From Paenibacillus sp. DMB20 (GTDB lineage: Bacteria > Bacillota > Bacilli > Paenibacillales > Paenibacillaceae): a stretch of 64,000 nucleotides of DNA. The notes beneath the pieces are model-generated. The model ran no database searches. It was not told the origin of the DNA and was given only the letters and a program-made list of their open reading frames with translations. A program made the translations under genes and the position numbers. Each line of letters starts with the position of its first letter. Position 1 is the stretch's first letter. This document shows, in pieces, positions 51,697-60,793 of this stretch. The stretch covers positions 310,001 through 374,000 of the forward strand of contig NZ_LAZU01000025.1 of the NCBI RefSeq assembly GCF_000987955.1. The letters run 5' to 3'.

Positions 51697-54357
51697 ATGG
51701 ACAAGTTGATTGTCATTGATGGAAACAACATTATTTACCGGGCGTTTTTTGCGATGCCGCCGCTGACGAACGCAAGCGGGCAGCAGACCAATGCCGTATA
51801 CGGATTTACGACGATGCTTCTCCGTCTTATCGACGAGCATAAGCCTACTCATATGATGGTTGCTTTTGATGCGGGCAAGGAAACGTTCCGCCATGCCGAT
51901 TTTCAGGAATACAAAGGGAAGCGGGAGAAGACGCCACCGGAGCTTTCCGGCCAGTTTCCGCTGCTGAAGGAGCTGCTTCAAGGGCTGGGGGTCGCCCAGT
52001 TCGAAATCGGGGGCTATGAAGCGGATGATATTATCGGCACCATTACGCGCCTGGCGGATGAAGAAGGCCGCAAGGTGATGGTCGTATCCGGGGACAAGGA
52101 CATGCTTCAGCTGGCGTCCGAACACGTGACGATTGCCATGGTCCGCAAAGGGGTAACGGATATCGAGCCCTACGGGCCTGCCCAAATCCAGGAGCGCTAC
52201 GGTCTGACGCCGTCCCAAATTATCGATCTGAAAGGATTGATGGGCGATGCTTCGGACAACATACCGGGGATACCCGGCGTAGGGGAGAAGACGGCGCTTA
52301 AGCTGCTGCATGAATTCGGGTCGGTCGAGCAGGTGCTTGCCCGCAGCGGCGAGCTTAAGGGGAAGATGAAAGAAAAAATCGAAGAAAACGCGGATTCGGC
52401 CATACTCAGCAAAAAGCTCGCAACGATCTTCCGCGAAGTTCCGCTGGAACAGACACCGGACGATATGAAGTTCAACGGATTGAACCAGGAAACGGCAGGG
52501 CCCGCTTTGGCGAAGCTGGGATTCAAATCCCTCCTCGAACGGTTGAAGCTGGATGCCGGAGGAGGAGCCCATGCGCAGGAAGCGGCTCAGCCGCAAGCCG
52601 AGGTTCGGGTTACCGTCGTGGATGAGCAGCGTTTGTCCGAGGTTGCCGGGGCGCTGGACGAGATCAAAGTCATGCATGTGGAGACCCACGGGGATAATCC
52701 GCATCATGCCGACGTGATTGCTCTTGTACTGGCAGGCGATGAACAGCAATATTATATCCCGTTTGAGCTGTTGACATCCGAAGCGGCGGAGCCGATTCGG
52801 ATTTGGCTGGCGGACAGCGCCATTCCGAAACGGGGATATGACCTTCACCGCATCGACCTTGCCCTTCACTGGCAGGGCATCGCGTTTGCGGGAGCAGCTT
52901 TTGACGTTCATCTGGCGGCCTATCTGCTGGACCCGACGGAATCCAACCAGACGTTAAGCGGTCTTGCCGCGAAATACGGCCTGTCTTTCCTGGAGTCCGA
53001 CGACGATGTGTTCGGCAAGGGGGCCAAATGGAAGGTTCCCGAAACGGAAGTCCTCAGCAATCATCTGGCGAGAAAATGCGAAGCCATTGCAGAGATTCTT
53101 CCGCTGCAGGAGCGGGAGCTGACCGACAACGAAATGCTGCCTCTGTTCCATGAGCTGGAAATGCCGCTTTCGCGCATTTTGGCCGATATGGAAAAACAGG
53201 GCATCGCGGTAAATGAGGAAGCGCTCAAGGAACTCGGCCGTGAATTCGAAGAGCAGATCGCAAAGCTCGTAACCGAAATTTACGAGATCGCCGGCATGGA
53301 ATTCAACCTCAACTCGCCGAAGCAGCTTGGCGAAATCCTGTTTGTGAAGCTGCAGCTTCCGGTTATCAAAAAGACGAAAACCGGCTATTCCACCGATGCG
53401 GAAGTACTCGAAAAGCTGGCGCCTTATCACGATATCGTCCGGCTTATCCTTCAATACCGCACGATTGCAAAGCTGCAGTCCACTTATGTCGAAGGGCTGC
53501 TCAAGGAAATCTCCCCTCAAACCGGGAAGGTTCATACGTATTACCGCCAGACCATCGCCGCAACCGGACGACTCAGCAGCCAATACCCGAATCTTCAGAA
53601 CATTCCGATCCGTCTGGAGGAAGGACGAAAGCTTCGCAAGGTGTTTGTCCCTTCCGAGCCCGGCTGGTCCATTCTGGCGGCGGACTATTCGCAGATTGAG
53701 CTTCGCGTTTTGGCCCACATTTCGGATGACGACCGTCTCAAGGAAGCCTTCCTGCACGATATGGACATCCATACCAAGACGGCGATGGACGTGTTCGGCG
53801 TGAGCGAAGAAGAGGTGGACTCGAACATGCGGCGCTCGGCCAAGGCGGTCAACTTCGGGATCGTGTACGGGATCAGCGATTACGGCTTGTCCCAGAACCT
53901 GAACATTACGCGGAAAGAAGCGGCTAAATTCATCGATCAATATTTTGAGGTATTTCAAGGCGTACGCCGGTACATGGATGAAATCGTCAAGCAGGCAAAA
54001 CGGGACGGCTATGTCAAAACGCTGCTTGAGCGCAGACGCTATCTTCCGGAGATCAATGCCAGCAACTTCAATCTTCGATCCTTTGCGGAGCGGACAGCCA
54101 TGAATACGCCGATTCAGGGAACGGCGGCCGACATCATCAAGCTGGCCATGGTGAAAATGGATGCCGCGCTTTTCGAGCGGAAGCTGAGAAGCCGCATGCT
54201 GCTGCAGGTGCATGACGAATTGGTATTCGAGGTGCCTGAGGACGAGCTGGATATCATGAAGAAACTCGTGCCGGAAGTGATGAGCGATGCGTTTAAGCTG
54301 GCCGTTCCGCTGAAATCGGAGGTCAGTTACGGCGAGAATTGGTACGAGGCCAAGTAA
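51697..54357 (+). CDS. polA: DNA polymerase I
   Basis: An 886-residue polymerase I for Okazaki processing and repair. The 5' nuclease (1-290) has LIVIDGNNIIYRAFFAMPP, FDAGKETFRH, GGYEADDIIG, VSGDKDMLQL and GVGEKTALKLL. The central domain (about 300-470) has the fold of a 3'-5' exonuclease, but the catalytic DxE position reads HVETHGD, so proofreading is probably absent as in Bacillus enzymes. The polymerase part has DYSQIELRVLAH (motif A, about residue 662), RRSAKAVNFGIVYG (motif B) and QVHDELVFE (motif C). mutM follows 107 bases later. Confidence 0.95.
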   Translation: MDKLIVIDGNNIIYRAFFAMPPLTNASGQQTNAVYGFTTMLLRLIDEHKPTHMMVAFDAGKETFRHADFQEYKGKREKTPPELSGQFPLLKELLQGLGVAQFEIGGYEADDIIGTITRLADEEGRKVMVVSGDKDMLQLASEHVTIAMVRKGVTDIEPYGPAQIQERYGLTPSQIIDLKGLMGDASDNIPGIPGVGEKTALKLLHEFGSVEQVLARSGELKGKMKEKIEENADSAILSKKLATIFREVPLEQTPDDMKFNGLNQETAGPALAKLGFKSLLERLKLDAGGGAHAQEAAQPQAEVRVTVVDEQRLSEVAGALDEIKVMHVETHGDNPHHADVIALVLAGDEQQYYIPFELLTSEAAEPIRIWLADSAIPKRGYDLHRIDLALHWQGIAFAGAAFDVHLAAYLLDPTESNQTLSGLAAKYGLSFLESDDDVFGKGAKWKVPETEVLSNHLARKCEAIAEILPLQERELTDNEMLPLFHELEMPLSRILADMEKQGIAVNEEALKELGREFEEQIAKLVTEIYEIAGMEFNLNSPKQLGEILFVKLQLPVIKKTKTGYSTDAEVLEKLAPYHDIVRLILQYRTIAKLQSTYVEGLLKEISPQTGKVHTYYRQTIAATGRLSSQYPNLQNIPIRLEEGRKLRKVFVPSEPGWSILAADYSQIELRVLAHISDDDRLKEAFLHDMDIHTKTAMDVFGVSEEEVDSNMRRSAKAVNFGIVYGISDYGLSQNLNITRKEAAKFIDQYFEVFQGVRRYMDEIVKQAKRDGYVKTLLERRRYLPEINASNFNLRSFAERTAMNTPIQGTAADIIKLAMVKMDAALFERKLRSRMLLQVHDELVFEVPEDELDIMKKLVPEVMSDAFKLAVPLKSEVSYGENWYEAK

Positions 54358-54464
54358 AGGCCGGGAATGCCCGGCTTTGGAAGGGGCTTAAGCCGAAATC
54401 TCCCCAAAATCGATAGGCCGCTGCGACTTCACATCCGTTATAATAGGATAGAGGTGAAGCCATC

Positions 54465-55310
54465 ATGCCGGAATTGCCGGAAGTAGAAACCGTAAAACGA
54501 ACGCTTAATCAACTGATTAAGGGAAAGCATATAGATCATGTTACAGTCCATCTGCCGCGGATCATTCAGCGTCCCGACGATATCGAAGCTTTTGCTTTTA
54601 TGCTCAAGGGACATACCGTAGAAGGCGTTGAACGCCGCGGCAAGTTTTTGCGAATCAAGCTTGACGGGCTTGTGCTTGTCTCCCATCTGAGGATGGAGGG
54701 ACGCTACGGGTTGTATTCCTCGGGCGATCCCGTGGAGAAGCATACTCACGTCATTTTTCATTTTGATGACGGTACGGAGCTGCGGTACAAGGACGTGCGG
54801 CAGTTCGGAACGATGCATTTGTTTGCGCCCGGGGAAGAGTTCAAGCTTCCGCCGCTGTGCAAACTGGGTTATGAGCCTCTGGACGATACCTTTACTTTGG
54901 GGGCATTCAAAGAAATCGTCGGGACCAAAAAAACAAAAATCAAGGTTGTCCTGTTAAACCAGGCATACGTGGTCGGCATCGGGAATATTTATGTCGATGA
55001 GGCGTTGTTCAAAGCGGGCATTCATCCCGAGCGGATGGCCAATTCGCTGAAGGACAACGAGCTGGAACGCCTGTATGAGGCAATCCGGTCCACGCTTTTG
55101 GAAGCGGTCGAGGCCGGCGGATCTTCGATTAAATCTTACGTCAACGGACAGGGCGAGATGGGAATGTTCCAGCATCAGCTCCGCATTTACGGCCGCAAGG
55201 ACGAGCCCTGCCACAACTGCGGCAGCCCTGTCGTAAAAACCGTGGTCGGCGGCCGGGGGACGCATTACTGTTCCCGCTGCCAGCCGTTAAAACCAAAGGC
55301 TAAAAGATAG
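54465..55310 (+). CDS. mutM: Formamidopyrimidine-DNA glycosylase
   Basis: A 281-residue repair enzyme removing 8-oxoguanine. The catalytic N-terminal Pro and Glu are in PELPEVETVKRTL; Lys in RRGKFLRIKL; the helix-two-turn-helix is in GIGNIYVDEALFKAGIHP; the zinc finger closes it (CHNCGSPVVKTVV and CSRCQ). The Met start is followed directly by the catalytic Pro, which fixes the start. TATAAT at 54439-54444 may be its own -10. The polA-mutM-ytaF-coaE order is that of B. subtilis. Confidence 0.95.
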   Translation: MPELPEVETVKRTLNQLIKGKHIDHVTVHLPRIIQRPDDIEAFAFMLKGHTVEGVERRGKFLRIKLDGLVLVSHLRMEGRYGLYSSGDPVEKHTHVIFHFDDGTELRYKDVRQFGTMHLFAPGEEFKLPPLCKLGYEPLDDTFTLGAFKEIVGTKKTKIKVVLLNQAYVVGIGNIYVDEALFKAGIHPERMANSLKDNELERLYEAIRSTLLEAVEAGGSSIKSYVNGQGEMGMFQHQLRIYGRKDEPCHNCGSPVVKTVVGGRGTHYCSRCQPLKPKAKR

Positions 55311-55422
55311 GCGTGCACCCATCCCTTCTTCCATCCATATACTGCTCTTAGAACTAGCCGAAGACGAAACGTCCCCTTTTTCGGGAATTAGGCGGAACGT
55401 TCAGGCCGGAGGAGGGAGATGG

Positions 55423-56127
55423 GTGCTCGGTCTTATTTCACCCGTACTGCTGGCCATGGCTTTAAGCCTGGACGGCTTCGGAGCAGGGATTACATACGGG
55501 CTGCGGAGAACCAAAATACCGTTTCTGTCCGTGGTGATCATCTCGTTGTGCTCCGGTATCGTGCTTTGCATTTCCATGCAGGCCGGGACTTTGCTGCAGC
55601 GTATATTCTCCCCGTCAGCAGCTTCCGTGATCGGTGCGGTGATCTTGATGGTAATGGGGGGCTGGTCGTTGATTCAGCAGATCGCGGCCCGGTCAAACAG
55701 GGAAGCAGGAGATGAAGCGGTTCGCCGTCCAATAAGGACGGAGACGCGGAAAGAAGCGGCAACGAAAATGGTTTCCTTGGCCAAAAAGGAAATTTTTACG
55801 CTTGAGATCCGCAAGTTAGGCCTGGTGATCCAGATTTTAAGGAGTCCGACGCAGGCGGATATGGATGACTCCGGAAGCATTTCTTCCTGGGAAGCCATGT
55901 GGCTTGGGGCCGCATTGTCCCTCGATGCCTTTGGAGCCGGTTTGGGAGCGGCCATGCTCGGTTTCTCCCCATGGGTAACCTCCGCGGTTGCGGCCCTTTT
56001 CAGCGGGTTGTTCCTTTTGCTCGGCATGAAGGTCGGCTTTCGGGCCGCAGCCAATAACGGAATGCGGTTTATCTCTTATTTGCCGGCGTTTTTATTGTTT
56101 TTCATGGGTATAATGAAGTTATTATGA
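55423..56127 (+). CDS. ytaF: Sporulation membrane protein YtaF (MntP-like)
   Basis: A 234-residue membrane protein with two three-helix halves related to MntP efflux pumps. Each half starts with a similar acidic motif, LAMALSLDGFGAGITYG and GAALSLDAFGAGLGAAM, and a hydrophilic loop of about 75 residues (ARSNREAGDEAVRR to QADMDDSGSISSW) joins them. It is placed as ytaF in B. subtilis and is reported there as a sporulation-associated protein. The GTG start has GGAGGGAG 5 bases upstream. coaE follows by 9 bases. Confidence 0.85.
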   Translation: MLGLISPVLLAMALSLDGFGAGITYGLRRTKIPFLSVVIISLCSGIVLCISMQAGTLLQRIFSPSAASVIGAVILMVMGGWSLIQQIAARSNREAGDEAVRRPIRTETRKEAATKMVSLAKKEIFTLEIRKLGLVIQILRSPTQADMDDSGSISSWEAMWLGAALSLDAFGAGLGAAMLGFSPWVTSAVAALFSGLFLLLGMKVGFRAAANNGMRFISYLPAFLLFFMGIMKLL

Positions 56128-56136
56128 GGTGAAGTC

Positions 56137-56733
56137 ATGAATATCGGTTTAACCGGGGGAATTGCAACAGGAAAAAGCACCGTGTCCTCCATGCTGGTCC
56201 GGAAGGGAGCCCTTCTCGTGGATGCCGATGTGATCGCCCGGGAGGTGATGCTCCCGGGTCATCCGGTTTTGGCAGAGGTGGCCGCGCATTTTGGACAAGA
56301 TATCCTTCAGACGGACGGGCAGTTGGACAGAAAAAAGCTGGGTGAGATCGTGTTTAACGATCCGAAGGAACGGCTTGCGCTAAACGGGATTACCCATCCT
56401 GCCATACGCCGGGAAATTCGAAGACAGATGGAAGCTTACGAGAAGTCCAATCCGGAACAACTCGTCGTGGTTGATATTCCGCTGCTGTACGAATCGGAGC
56501 TTCAATCCCTTTTTCACAAGGTGATGGTCGTATACGTGCCGAGGAAAACGCAGCTTCAGCGGCTGATGGAACGCGATCGATTGACGGAAGAGCAGGCCAA
56601 GGCCCGGCTTGACAGCCAGATGGATATCGAGCAGAAGAAGAGAATGGCGGATTACGTGATTGATAACAGCGGCAGCATGGCGGAAACCGAACGTCAATTG
56701 GACGAGCTGTGGCCCAGGATAACACGCCCATGA
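56137..56733 (+). CDS. coaE: Dephospho-CoA kinase
   Basis: A 198-residue P-loop kinase that completes coenzyme A synthesis. The nucleotide loop is GLTGGIATGKST (residues 4-15), followed by DADVIAREVM, ITHPAIRREI, DIPLLYES and DRLTEEQAKARLDSQ. The start has GAGGTGAAG. Its stop overlaps the next start by 4 bases (ATGA), so the lytic transglycosylase is translationally coupled. Confidence 0.94.
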   Translation: MNIGLTGGIATGKSTVSSMLVRKGALLVDADVIAREVMLPGHPVLAEVAAHFGQDILQTDGQLDRKKLGEIVFNDPKERLALNGITHPAIRREIRRQMEAYEKSNPEQLVVVDIPLLYESELQSLFHKVMVVYVPRKTQLQRLMERDRLTEEQAKARLDSQMDIEQKKRMADYVIDNSGSMAETERQLDELWPRITRP

Positions 56734-57293
56734 GATGGCTAAGAAAAAAACGAGTTCTGCTGCTTCTGCTGGTGTCTTTTATCGCGGTTCTCTTTCTGAA
56801 CAGCAACTGGATGACGTGGTTGTACCCGATTTATTATAAAGATCAGATAAGAAAGCATGCGGTTCATTACGAGGTTGACCCTTTTCTCGTCGCCTCCATC
56901 ATTCGCGTGGAAACGAATTATAAGCCCGGCAAAGAGTCCAAGAGAGGCGCGCTCGGGATCATGCAGCTGATGCCGGATACGGCAAACTGGGCCATGGAAA
57001 TGGCCAAGCTCCCGTCGGTGACGCTGGACAGCGTAAAACATGAAGCGGACGCCAATATCCAGCTGGGTACCTGGTATATCAAAAAGCTTCACGAGGAAAT
57101 GGACGGGAACCCGATTGCGGCCATTGCCGCTTATAATGCCGGTCCCGGCAACGTAAGAAGCTGGATTAAAAAAGGACTGTGGGACGGAACCTACGAAAAC
57201 GTAAAAAATATCCCAGTCGGCGAAACCCGGCACTATGTACAAAGAGTCATTTATTATTATAATCAATATACCGATGTGTACGATCATTTCTAG
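56730..57293 (+). CDS. Membrane-anchored lytic transglycosylase, SLT type
   Basis: A 187-residue protein with one N-terminal helix (KKRVLLLLLVSFIAVLFLN) and an extracellular SLT domain. Landmarks: DPFLVASIIRVETNYKP (catalytic Glu), SKRGALGIMQLMPDTA, IAAYNAGPGNVRSW and HYVQRVIYYYNQY. It should cut glycan strands of peptidoglycan with formation of 1,6-anhydro ends. The ATG at 56730 inside coaE is used rather than earlier in-frame codons because of the ATGA overlap and because it starts right at the basic part of the signal anchor. Confidence 0.9.
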   Translation: MRWLRKKRVLLLLLVSFIAVLFLNSNWMTWLYPIYYKDQIRKHAVHYEVDPFLVASIIRVETNYKPGKESKRGALGIMQLMPDTANWAMEMAKLPSVTLDSVKHEADANIQLGTWYIKKLHEEMDGNPIAAIAAYNAGPGNVRSWIKKGLWDGTYENVKNIPVGETRHYVQRVIYYYNQYTDVYDHF

Positions 57294-57306
57294 TCGGAAT
57301 TAGCAA

Positions 57307-57352
57307 AAAAGAGCGCCGGACAGGCTTGTGGCAAGCCTGTCTAACACTCTTT
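57307..57352. terminator. Hairpin between convergent transglycosylase and SASP genes
   Basis: GACAGGCTTG and CAAGCCTGTC pair around TGG, and AAAGAG and CTCTTT can extend the outer stem. The loop between them is imperfect. Confidence 0.75.
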
Positions 57353-57366
57353 GGATGAAGAATTAA

Positions 57367-57597
57367 TTATTGACCGGAAAATTGACCAGCCAATTGCTGC
57401 TCGGCCAGGGTTACCAGACGCTTGGTAATGTATCCCCCGATCGAACCGTTCTCGTAGGAAGTCATGTTACCTTGGTATCCGTCTTGTGGAATGCTGATGC
57501 CCAGTTCTTGAGCAACCTCGAATTTCATTTGCTCAAGCGCACCTGTAGCACGAGGTACTACGAGGTTGTTGCTGTTTCTGTTACCGCCTTGTCCCAT
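57367..57597 (-). CDS. Alpha/beta-type small acid-soluble spore protein
   Basis: A 76-residue SASP that coats DNA in spores. The GPR protease site falls in [10 protein letters not shown], and the second conserved helix is [26 protein letters not shown] Gly/Asn-rich start ([17 protein letters not shown]) is common in the family. Start ATG 57597 has GAGGTGAAC. It is monocistronic and should be made only in the forespore, under sigma-G; no promoter was picked out with confidence. Confidence 0.94.
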   Translation of the reverse strand: MGQGGNRNSNNLVVPRATGALEQMKFEVAQELGISIPQDGYQGNMTSYENGSIGGYITKRLVTLAEQQLAGQFSGQ

Positions 57598-57733
57598 ATC
57601 TGTTCACCTCCTTGAGTTGGTAAAAGTATTATGTCTCGGAACCGCAATCTTCATAACCTATTTTATCGTACATTTTCTGGAAATTAGTTGAGCCTGATCG
57701 GCGAATCCAAAATAAAGGAAGTGATGTTTGTTT

Positions 57734-58219
57734 ATGAAATGCCCATACTGCGGTTACGCCGGAACGAAGGTGCTCGATTCCCGTCCTGCCAACGAAAACA
57801 AGTCTATCCGCCGCCGCCGCGAATGCGAGCAGTGCAGTCGCCGCTTTACGACATTCGAGATGGTGGAGGAGACTCCGCTCATGGTCATCAAGAAAGACGG
57901 GAGCCGGGAGGAATTCAGCCGGGAGAAGGTGCTGCGCGGCTTGATCCGGGCCTGCGAGAAACGGCCGGTATCCGTGGACCAGCTGGACATGATCGTCTCC
58001 GAGGTAGAGAAATCTCTTCGCAATACGGCTGCAGCCGAGGTGGAAAGCCGGGAGATCGGCGAGCTTCTCATGGAGCAGCTCTATCCAGTCGACGAGGTGG
58101 CCTACGTTCGATTCGCCTCGGTGTACCGTCAGTTTAAAGACATCAACATGTTCATGAAGGAACTGAAAAGCCTGTTGTCCAAAGATCCGCTGTCGGATAC
58201 GGGCAATGAACGCGCATAA
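57734..58219 (+). CDS. nrdR: Transcriptional repressor NrdR
   Basis: A 161-residue zinc-finger/ATP-cone regulator of ribonucleotide reductase genes. The zinc ribbon has CPYCGY and [12 protein letters not shown], followed by RRRRE; the ATP-cone domain begins [23 protein letters not shown] 57734 gives the conserved start MKCPYCG. No nrd genes lie in the window. It ends at a terminator and precedes an unrelated sugar transporter. Confidence 0.94.
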   Translation: MKCPYCGYAGTKVLDSRPANENKSIRRRRECEQCSRRFTTFEMVEETPLMVIKKDGSREEFSREKVLRGLIRACEKRPVSVDQLDMIVSEVEKSLRNTAAAEVESREIGELLMEQLYPVDEVAYVRFASVYRQFKDINMFMKELKSLLSKDPLSDTGNERA

Positions 58220-58233
58220 CAGATTTTGAAGGA

Positions 58234-58259
58234 AGCCCTCAAGGAATTGAGGGCTTTTT
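58234..58259 (+). terminator. Terminator of nrdR
   Basis: AGCCCTCAA and TTGAGGGCT around GGAA, followed by TTTT. Confidence 0.8.
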
Positions 58260-58322
58260 CGCGTCTTTTAAAAGTTCTGAATATCCCGGCCGGCTGAATA
58301 ATATGCATAAATAAGGTTTGCC

Positions 58323-58336
58323 GGTAAACGCATTCA
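58323..58336 (+). promoter_or_regulatory. Candidate CcpA cre site before the sugar importer
   Basis: GGTAAACGCATTCA differs from the cre form TGWAANCGNTNWCA at the first T and at one flank base. It lies 55 bases before the binding-protein start and would give carbon catabolite repression. Confidence 0.4.
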
Positions 58337-58390
58337 TTCCATGATTCAGGCTGTTTAAGGCAGAAGGCTCAGCATAAAGGAGGGAAAAAA

Positions 58391-59788
58391 GTGAGGCCGG
58401 GCAAAAGAAAATATGTTCTGATTGTTACGACGGTTCTGTGCGTTACTTTATTATTCGGCTGCAGCGGCAAATCGAAACCGGTTGATACCGGAAATCCCGG
58501 GAAGGGAGAGGAGCAGCAGTCGCCAAAGACGACCATCACCGTAACCTTTAGAGATGACGGGATCGGAGAGAACGGGACTCTTTATAAATGGATCAAGGAG
58601 CTCTCGGCAAGTTACCCCGACAAAAATGTAGAAATCAAACCGGCACCGATTCAGGCATCGGAAGGAGACTATTTTGCCAAGGTCGCTTTGGCGTTGAAAT
58701 CGAAAGATACGGCACCGGATATCGTGACGGAGGATACGTTTATTTTGAATTCGGATGCCAGCGCAGGTTACCTTGAGCCTCTCGACGACAAATTAAAGGA
58801 CTGGGAGGATTGGAGCAACGGATCCTTCATCGAGGCGATGAAAAAGGGCGTTACCGCAAGCGACGGCAAAGTTTACGGCGTTCCGTACAACACCGACTCC
58901 CGGGGACTATGGTACAACAAGGAAATTTTCAAGCAGGCGGGCCTTCCGGAGGATTGGCAGCCGAAAACCTGGGAAGACGTGCTGAATGCGGCGAGAACCA
59001 TCAAGAATAAACAGCCCGATATCGTGCCGATCTGGATGAACATGGGCAAGGCTACCGGGGAAGCGACTTCCATGCAGACTTATGAAATGCTGCTCTACGG
59101 CACAGGGGAGCGGCTGTATGATAACGAAGGCGGGAAATGGATCGTTAAAAGCCAGGGGATTCTGGATGCCCTGACTTTCATCGAAACGGTCAACAAGGAA
59201 AAGCTGGGACCGCCGTTATCCAAAGTTTTGAACGGCCAGGCCGGAAATACCGCGACGCGCGAATATTTGCCGAAAGGGAAACTCGCCATTTCCCTGGACG
59301 GATCCTGGATTACGGGCAATTATTTTGAAGGCGGGGCGGCACCTTGGCCTGAGTATAAAGACGTGCTTGGTTTTGCCCCCATGCCGACAAGCCAAGGGCA
59401 GGAACCGGGGTCGATCACGCTGGCGGGAGGCTGGGCGCTTTCGATTCCAAGCCATGCCAAACACAAGGAAGAGGCTTGGAATTTCATTAAATATGCGCTG
59501 AATAAAGAAAATTCCCAAAAGCTGATTACGGCTTCAGGCAATATCACGGTCCGTACGGACGTGGCCAAGGATCCCGAATACACCAAGATGCCGTTTAACG
59601 AAACGGCGACGGAATATTTGCAAAATGCCGAATTCAGGCCTGCGCAGGAAAAATACCCGGAAGTATCCACCCAAATCCAAACCATGGTGGAATCCGTGGC
59701 TACGGGCACTTCTCCCGCCGATGCCATGAATAAGTATGCCCAGGACGTGACAAGAATCGTCGGCGCGGATCATGTAGCGGAAAAATAA
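58391..59788 (+). CDS. Sugar ABC transporter substrate-binding lipoprotein
   Basis: A 465-residue family 1 solute-binding protein. The signal ends in a lipobox at LLFGCSGKS. The mature part has the ABC sugar-binder fold: TITVTFRDDG, ALKSKDTAPDIVTEDTF, GVPYNTDSRGLWYNKEIFKQAG (the Y-N-x-x-L-F/W region), KGKLAISLDGSWITGNYF and ALNKENSQKLI. The substrate is probably an oligosaccharide, but the family is broad. The GTG start follows GGAGGGAAAAAA. A hairpin separates it from the permeases, a common arrangement for making more binder than permease. Confidence 0.9.
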   Translation: MRPGKRKYVLIVTTVLCVTLLFGCSGKSKPVDTGNPGKGEEQQSPKTTITVTFRDDGIGENGTLYKWIKELSASYPDKNVEIKPAPIQASEGDYFAKVALALKSKDTAPDIVTEDTFILNSDASAGYLEPLDDKLKDWEDWSNGSFIEAMKKGVTASDGKVYGVPYNTDSRGLWYNKEIFKQAGLPEDWQPKTWEDVLNAARTIKNKQPDIVPIWMNMGKATGEATSMQTYEMLLYGTGERLYDNEGGKWIVKSQGILDALTFIETVNKEKLGPPLSKVLNGQAGNTATREYLPKGKLAISLDGSWITGNYFEGGAAPWPEYKDVLGFAPMPTSQGQEPGSITLAGGWALSIPSHAKHKEEAWNFIKYALNKENSQKLITASGNITVRTDVAKDPEYTKMPFNETATEYLQNAEFRPAQEKYPEVSTQIQTMVESVATGTSPADAMNKYAQDVTRIVGADHVAEK

Positions 59789-59792
59789 AACG

Positions 59793-59850
59793 GAAAGCTT
59801 GCTCGAGCCGCCCTCCTTCTTGGGATGCATGCTTGAGCAAGCGCTTTTTG
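59793..59850 (+). terminator. Attenuating hairpin between binding-protein and permease genes
   Basis: GCTTGCTCGAG and CTTGAGCAAGC pair around about 24 bases, followed by GCTTTTTGG; likely partial termination. Confidence 0.65.
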
Positions 59851-59879
59851 GTTCTTCTGCAGGCGAGGAGGAGAGAAGG

Positions 59880-60770
59880 ATGAGCAGTTTGGCCGTATAC
59901 CAAAGTTACAAGAGAAGAAAAACAACCACGTGGCTCTATTTTTTGCTTCCTTCCGTTGCAATCATGCTGGTGTTTTTCATATATCCGATCCTGTTGACTT
60001 TTTATTATTCCTTCACGAATCTTGCTTTAACGGGAGAGGCCGCCAAGGAACTGAAGTTTATCGGCTTTGACAACTATGTCCGCATGTTTGAAGACCCGAC
60101 GGTTAGGGTTAGCATATGGAACACCTTAATATTCTTGATCGGATCGGCGGTGGTCGGTCAGCAGGTGCTGGGATTTCTGATCGCCCTCTTGATGAAGCAC
60201 AAAAACAAGATGTTCAGGCGGGTCATCGGCACGATCGTATTGGCAGGCTGGGTCACTCCTGAAATTGTATGCGCCCTTTGCCTGTACAGCTTTTTCGGGG
60301 ATGAGGGGACGCTTAACGCAATCATCGCTTTTTTCGGTTTTTCCGAGGTAACCTGGTTGTTTACCGTTCCCATGCTTACGATTATTCTGGCCAACATTTG
60401 GCATGGCACGGCTTTTTCCATGCTGGTATTCCAGGCCGCGCTGGATGACGTACCGACTGAGATCGAAGAGGCCGCGGTGGTGGATGGAGCCTCCAAATGG
60501 AAGATCTTCACGAGAATTATCGTGCCTTACATCAAAGGTTCCATTACGACGAACATGATGCTGGTTACCTTGCAGACGCTCGGCGTATTCGGCCTGATTT
60601 ATGCCATGACCGGCGGGGGACCGGGTACCTTAACGACAACGCTGCCTATTTTTATGTACAATCAGGCTTTCGTAAATTACCAGCTTGGCTATGGAACTGC
60701 GATATCTTTGCTGCTGCTGCTCATCGGCATCGTTTTGAGCCTGCTTTATATCCGGTCCATGAAAGAGTAA
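59880..60770 (+). CDS. Sugar ABC transporter permease (MalF/UgpA type)
   Basis: A 296-residue six-helix permease. Helix 1 (WLYFLLPSVAIMLVFFIYPILLTFYYS, read as part of a longer run) is followed by membrane segments and the EAA loop EIEEAAVVDGASKWKIFTRIIVPYI, which meets the ATPase. ATG 59880 is chosen as GGAGGAGAGAAGG precedes it; an earlier in-frame TTG at 59799 would give an unusual extension. It is followed 23 bases later by the partner permease. No ATPase gene is present nearby, so a shared ATPase such as MsmX is implied. Confidence 0.9.
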   Translation: MSSLAVYQSYKRRKTTTWLYFLLPSVAIMLVFFIYPILLTFYYSFTNLALTGEAAKELKFIGFDNYVRMFEDPTVRVSIWNTLIFLIGSAVVGQQVLGFLIALLMKHKNKMFRRVIGTIVLAGWVTPEIVCALCLYSFFGDEGTLNAIIAFFGFSEVTWLFTVPMLTIILANIWHGTAFSMLVFQAALDDVPTEIEEAAVVDGASKWKIFTRIIVPYIKGSITTNMMLVTLQTLGVFGLIYAMTGGGPGTLTTTLPIFMYNQAFVNYQLGYGTAISLLLLLIGIVLSLLYIRSMKE

Positions 60771-60793
60771 ATGAGGGTTGAGGGGAAAAGGAT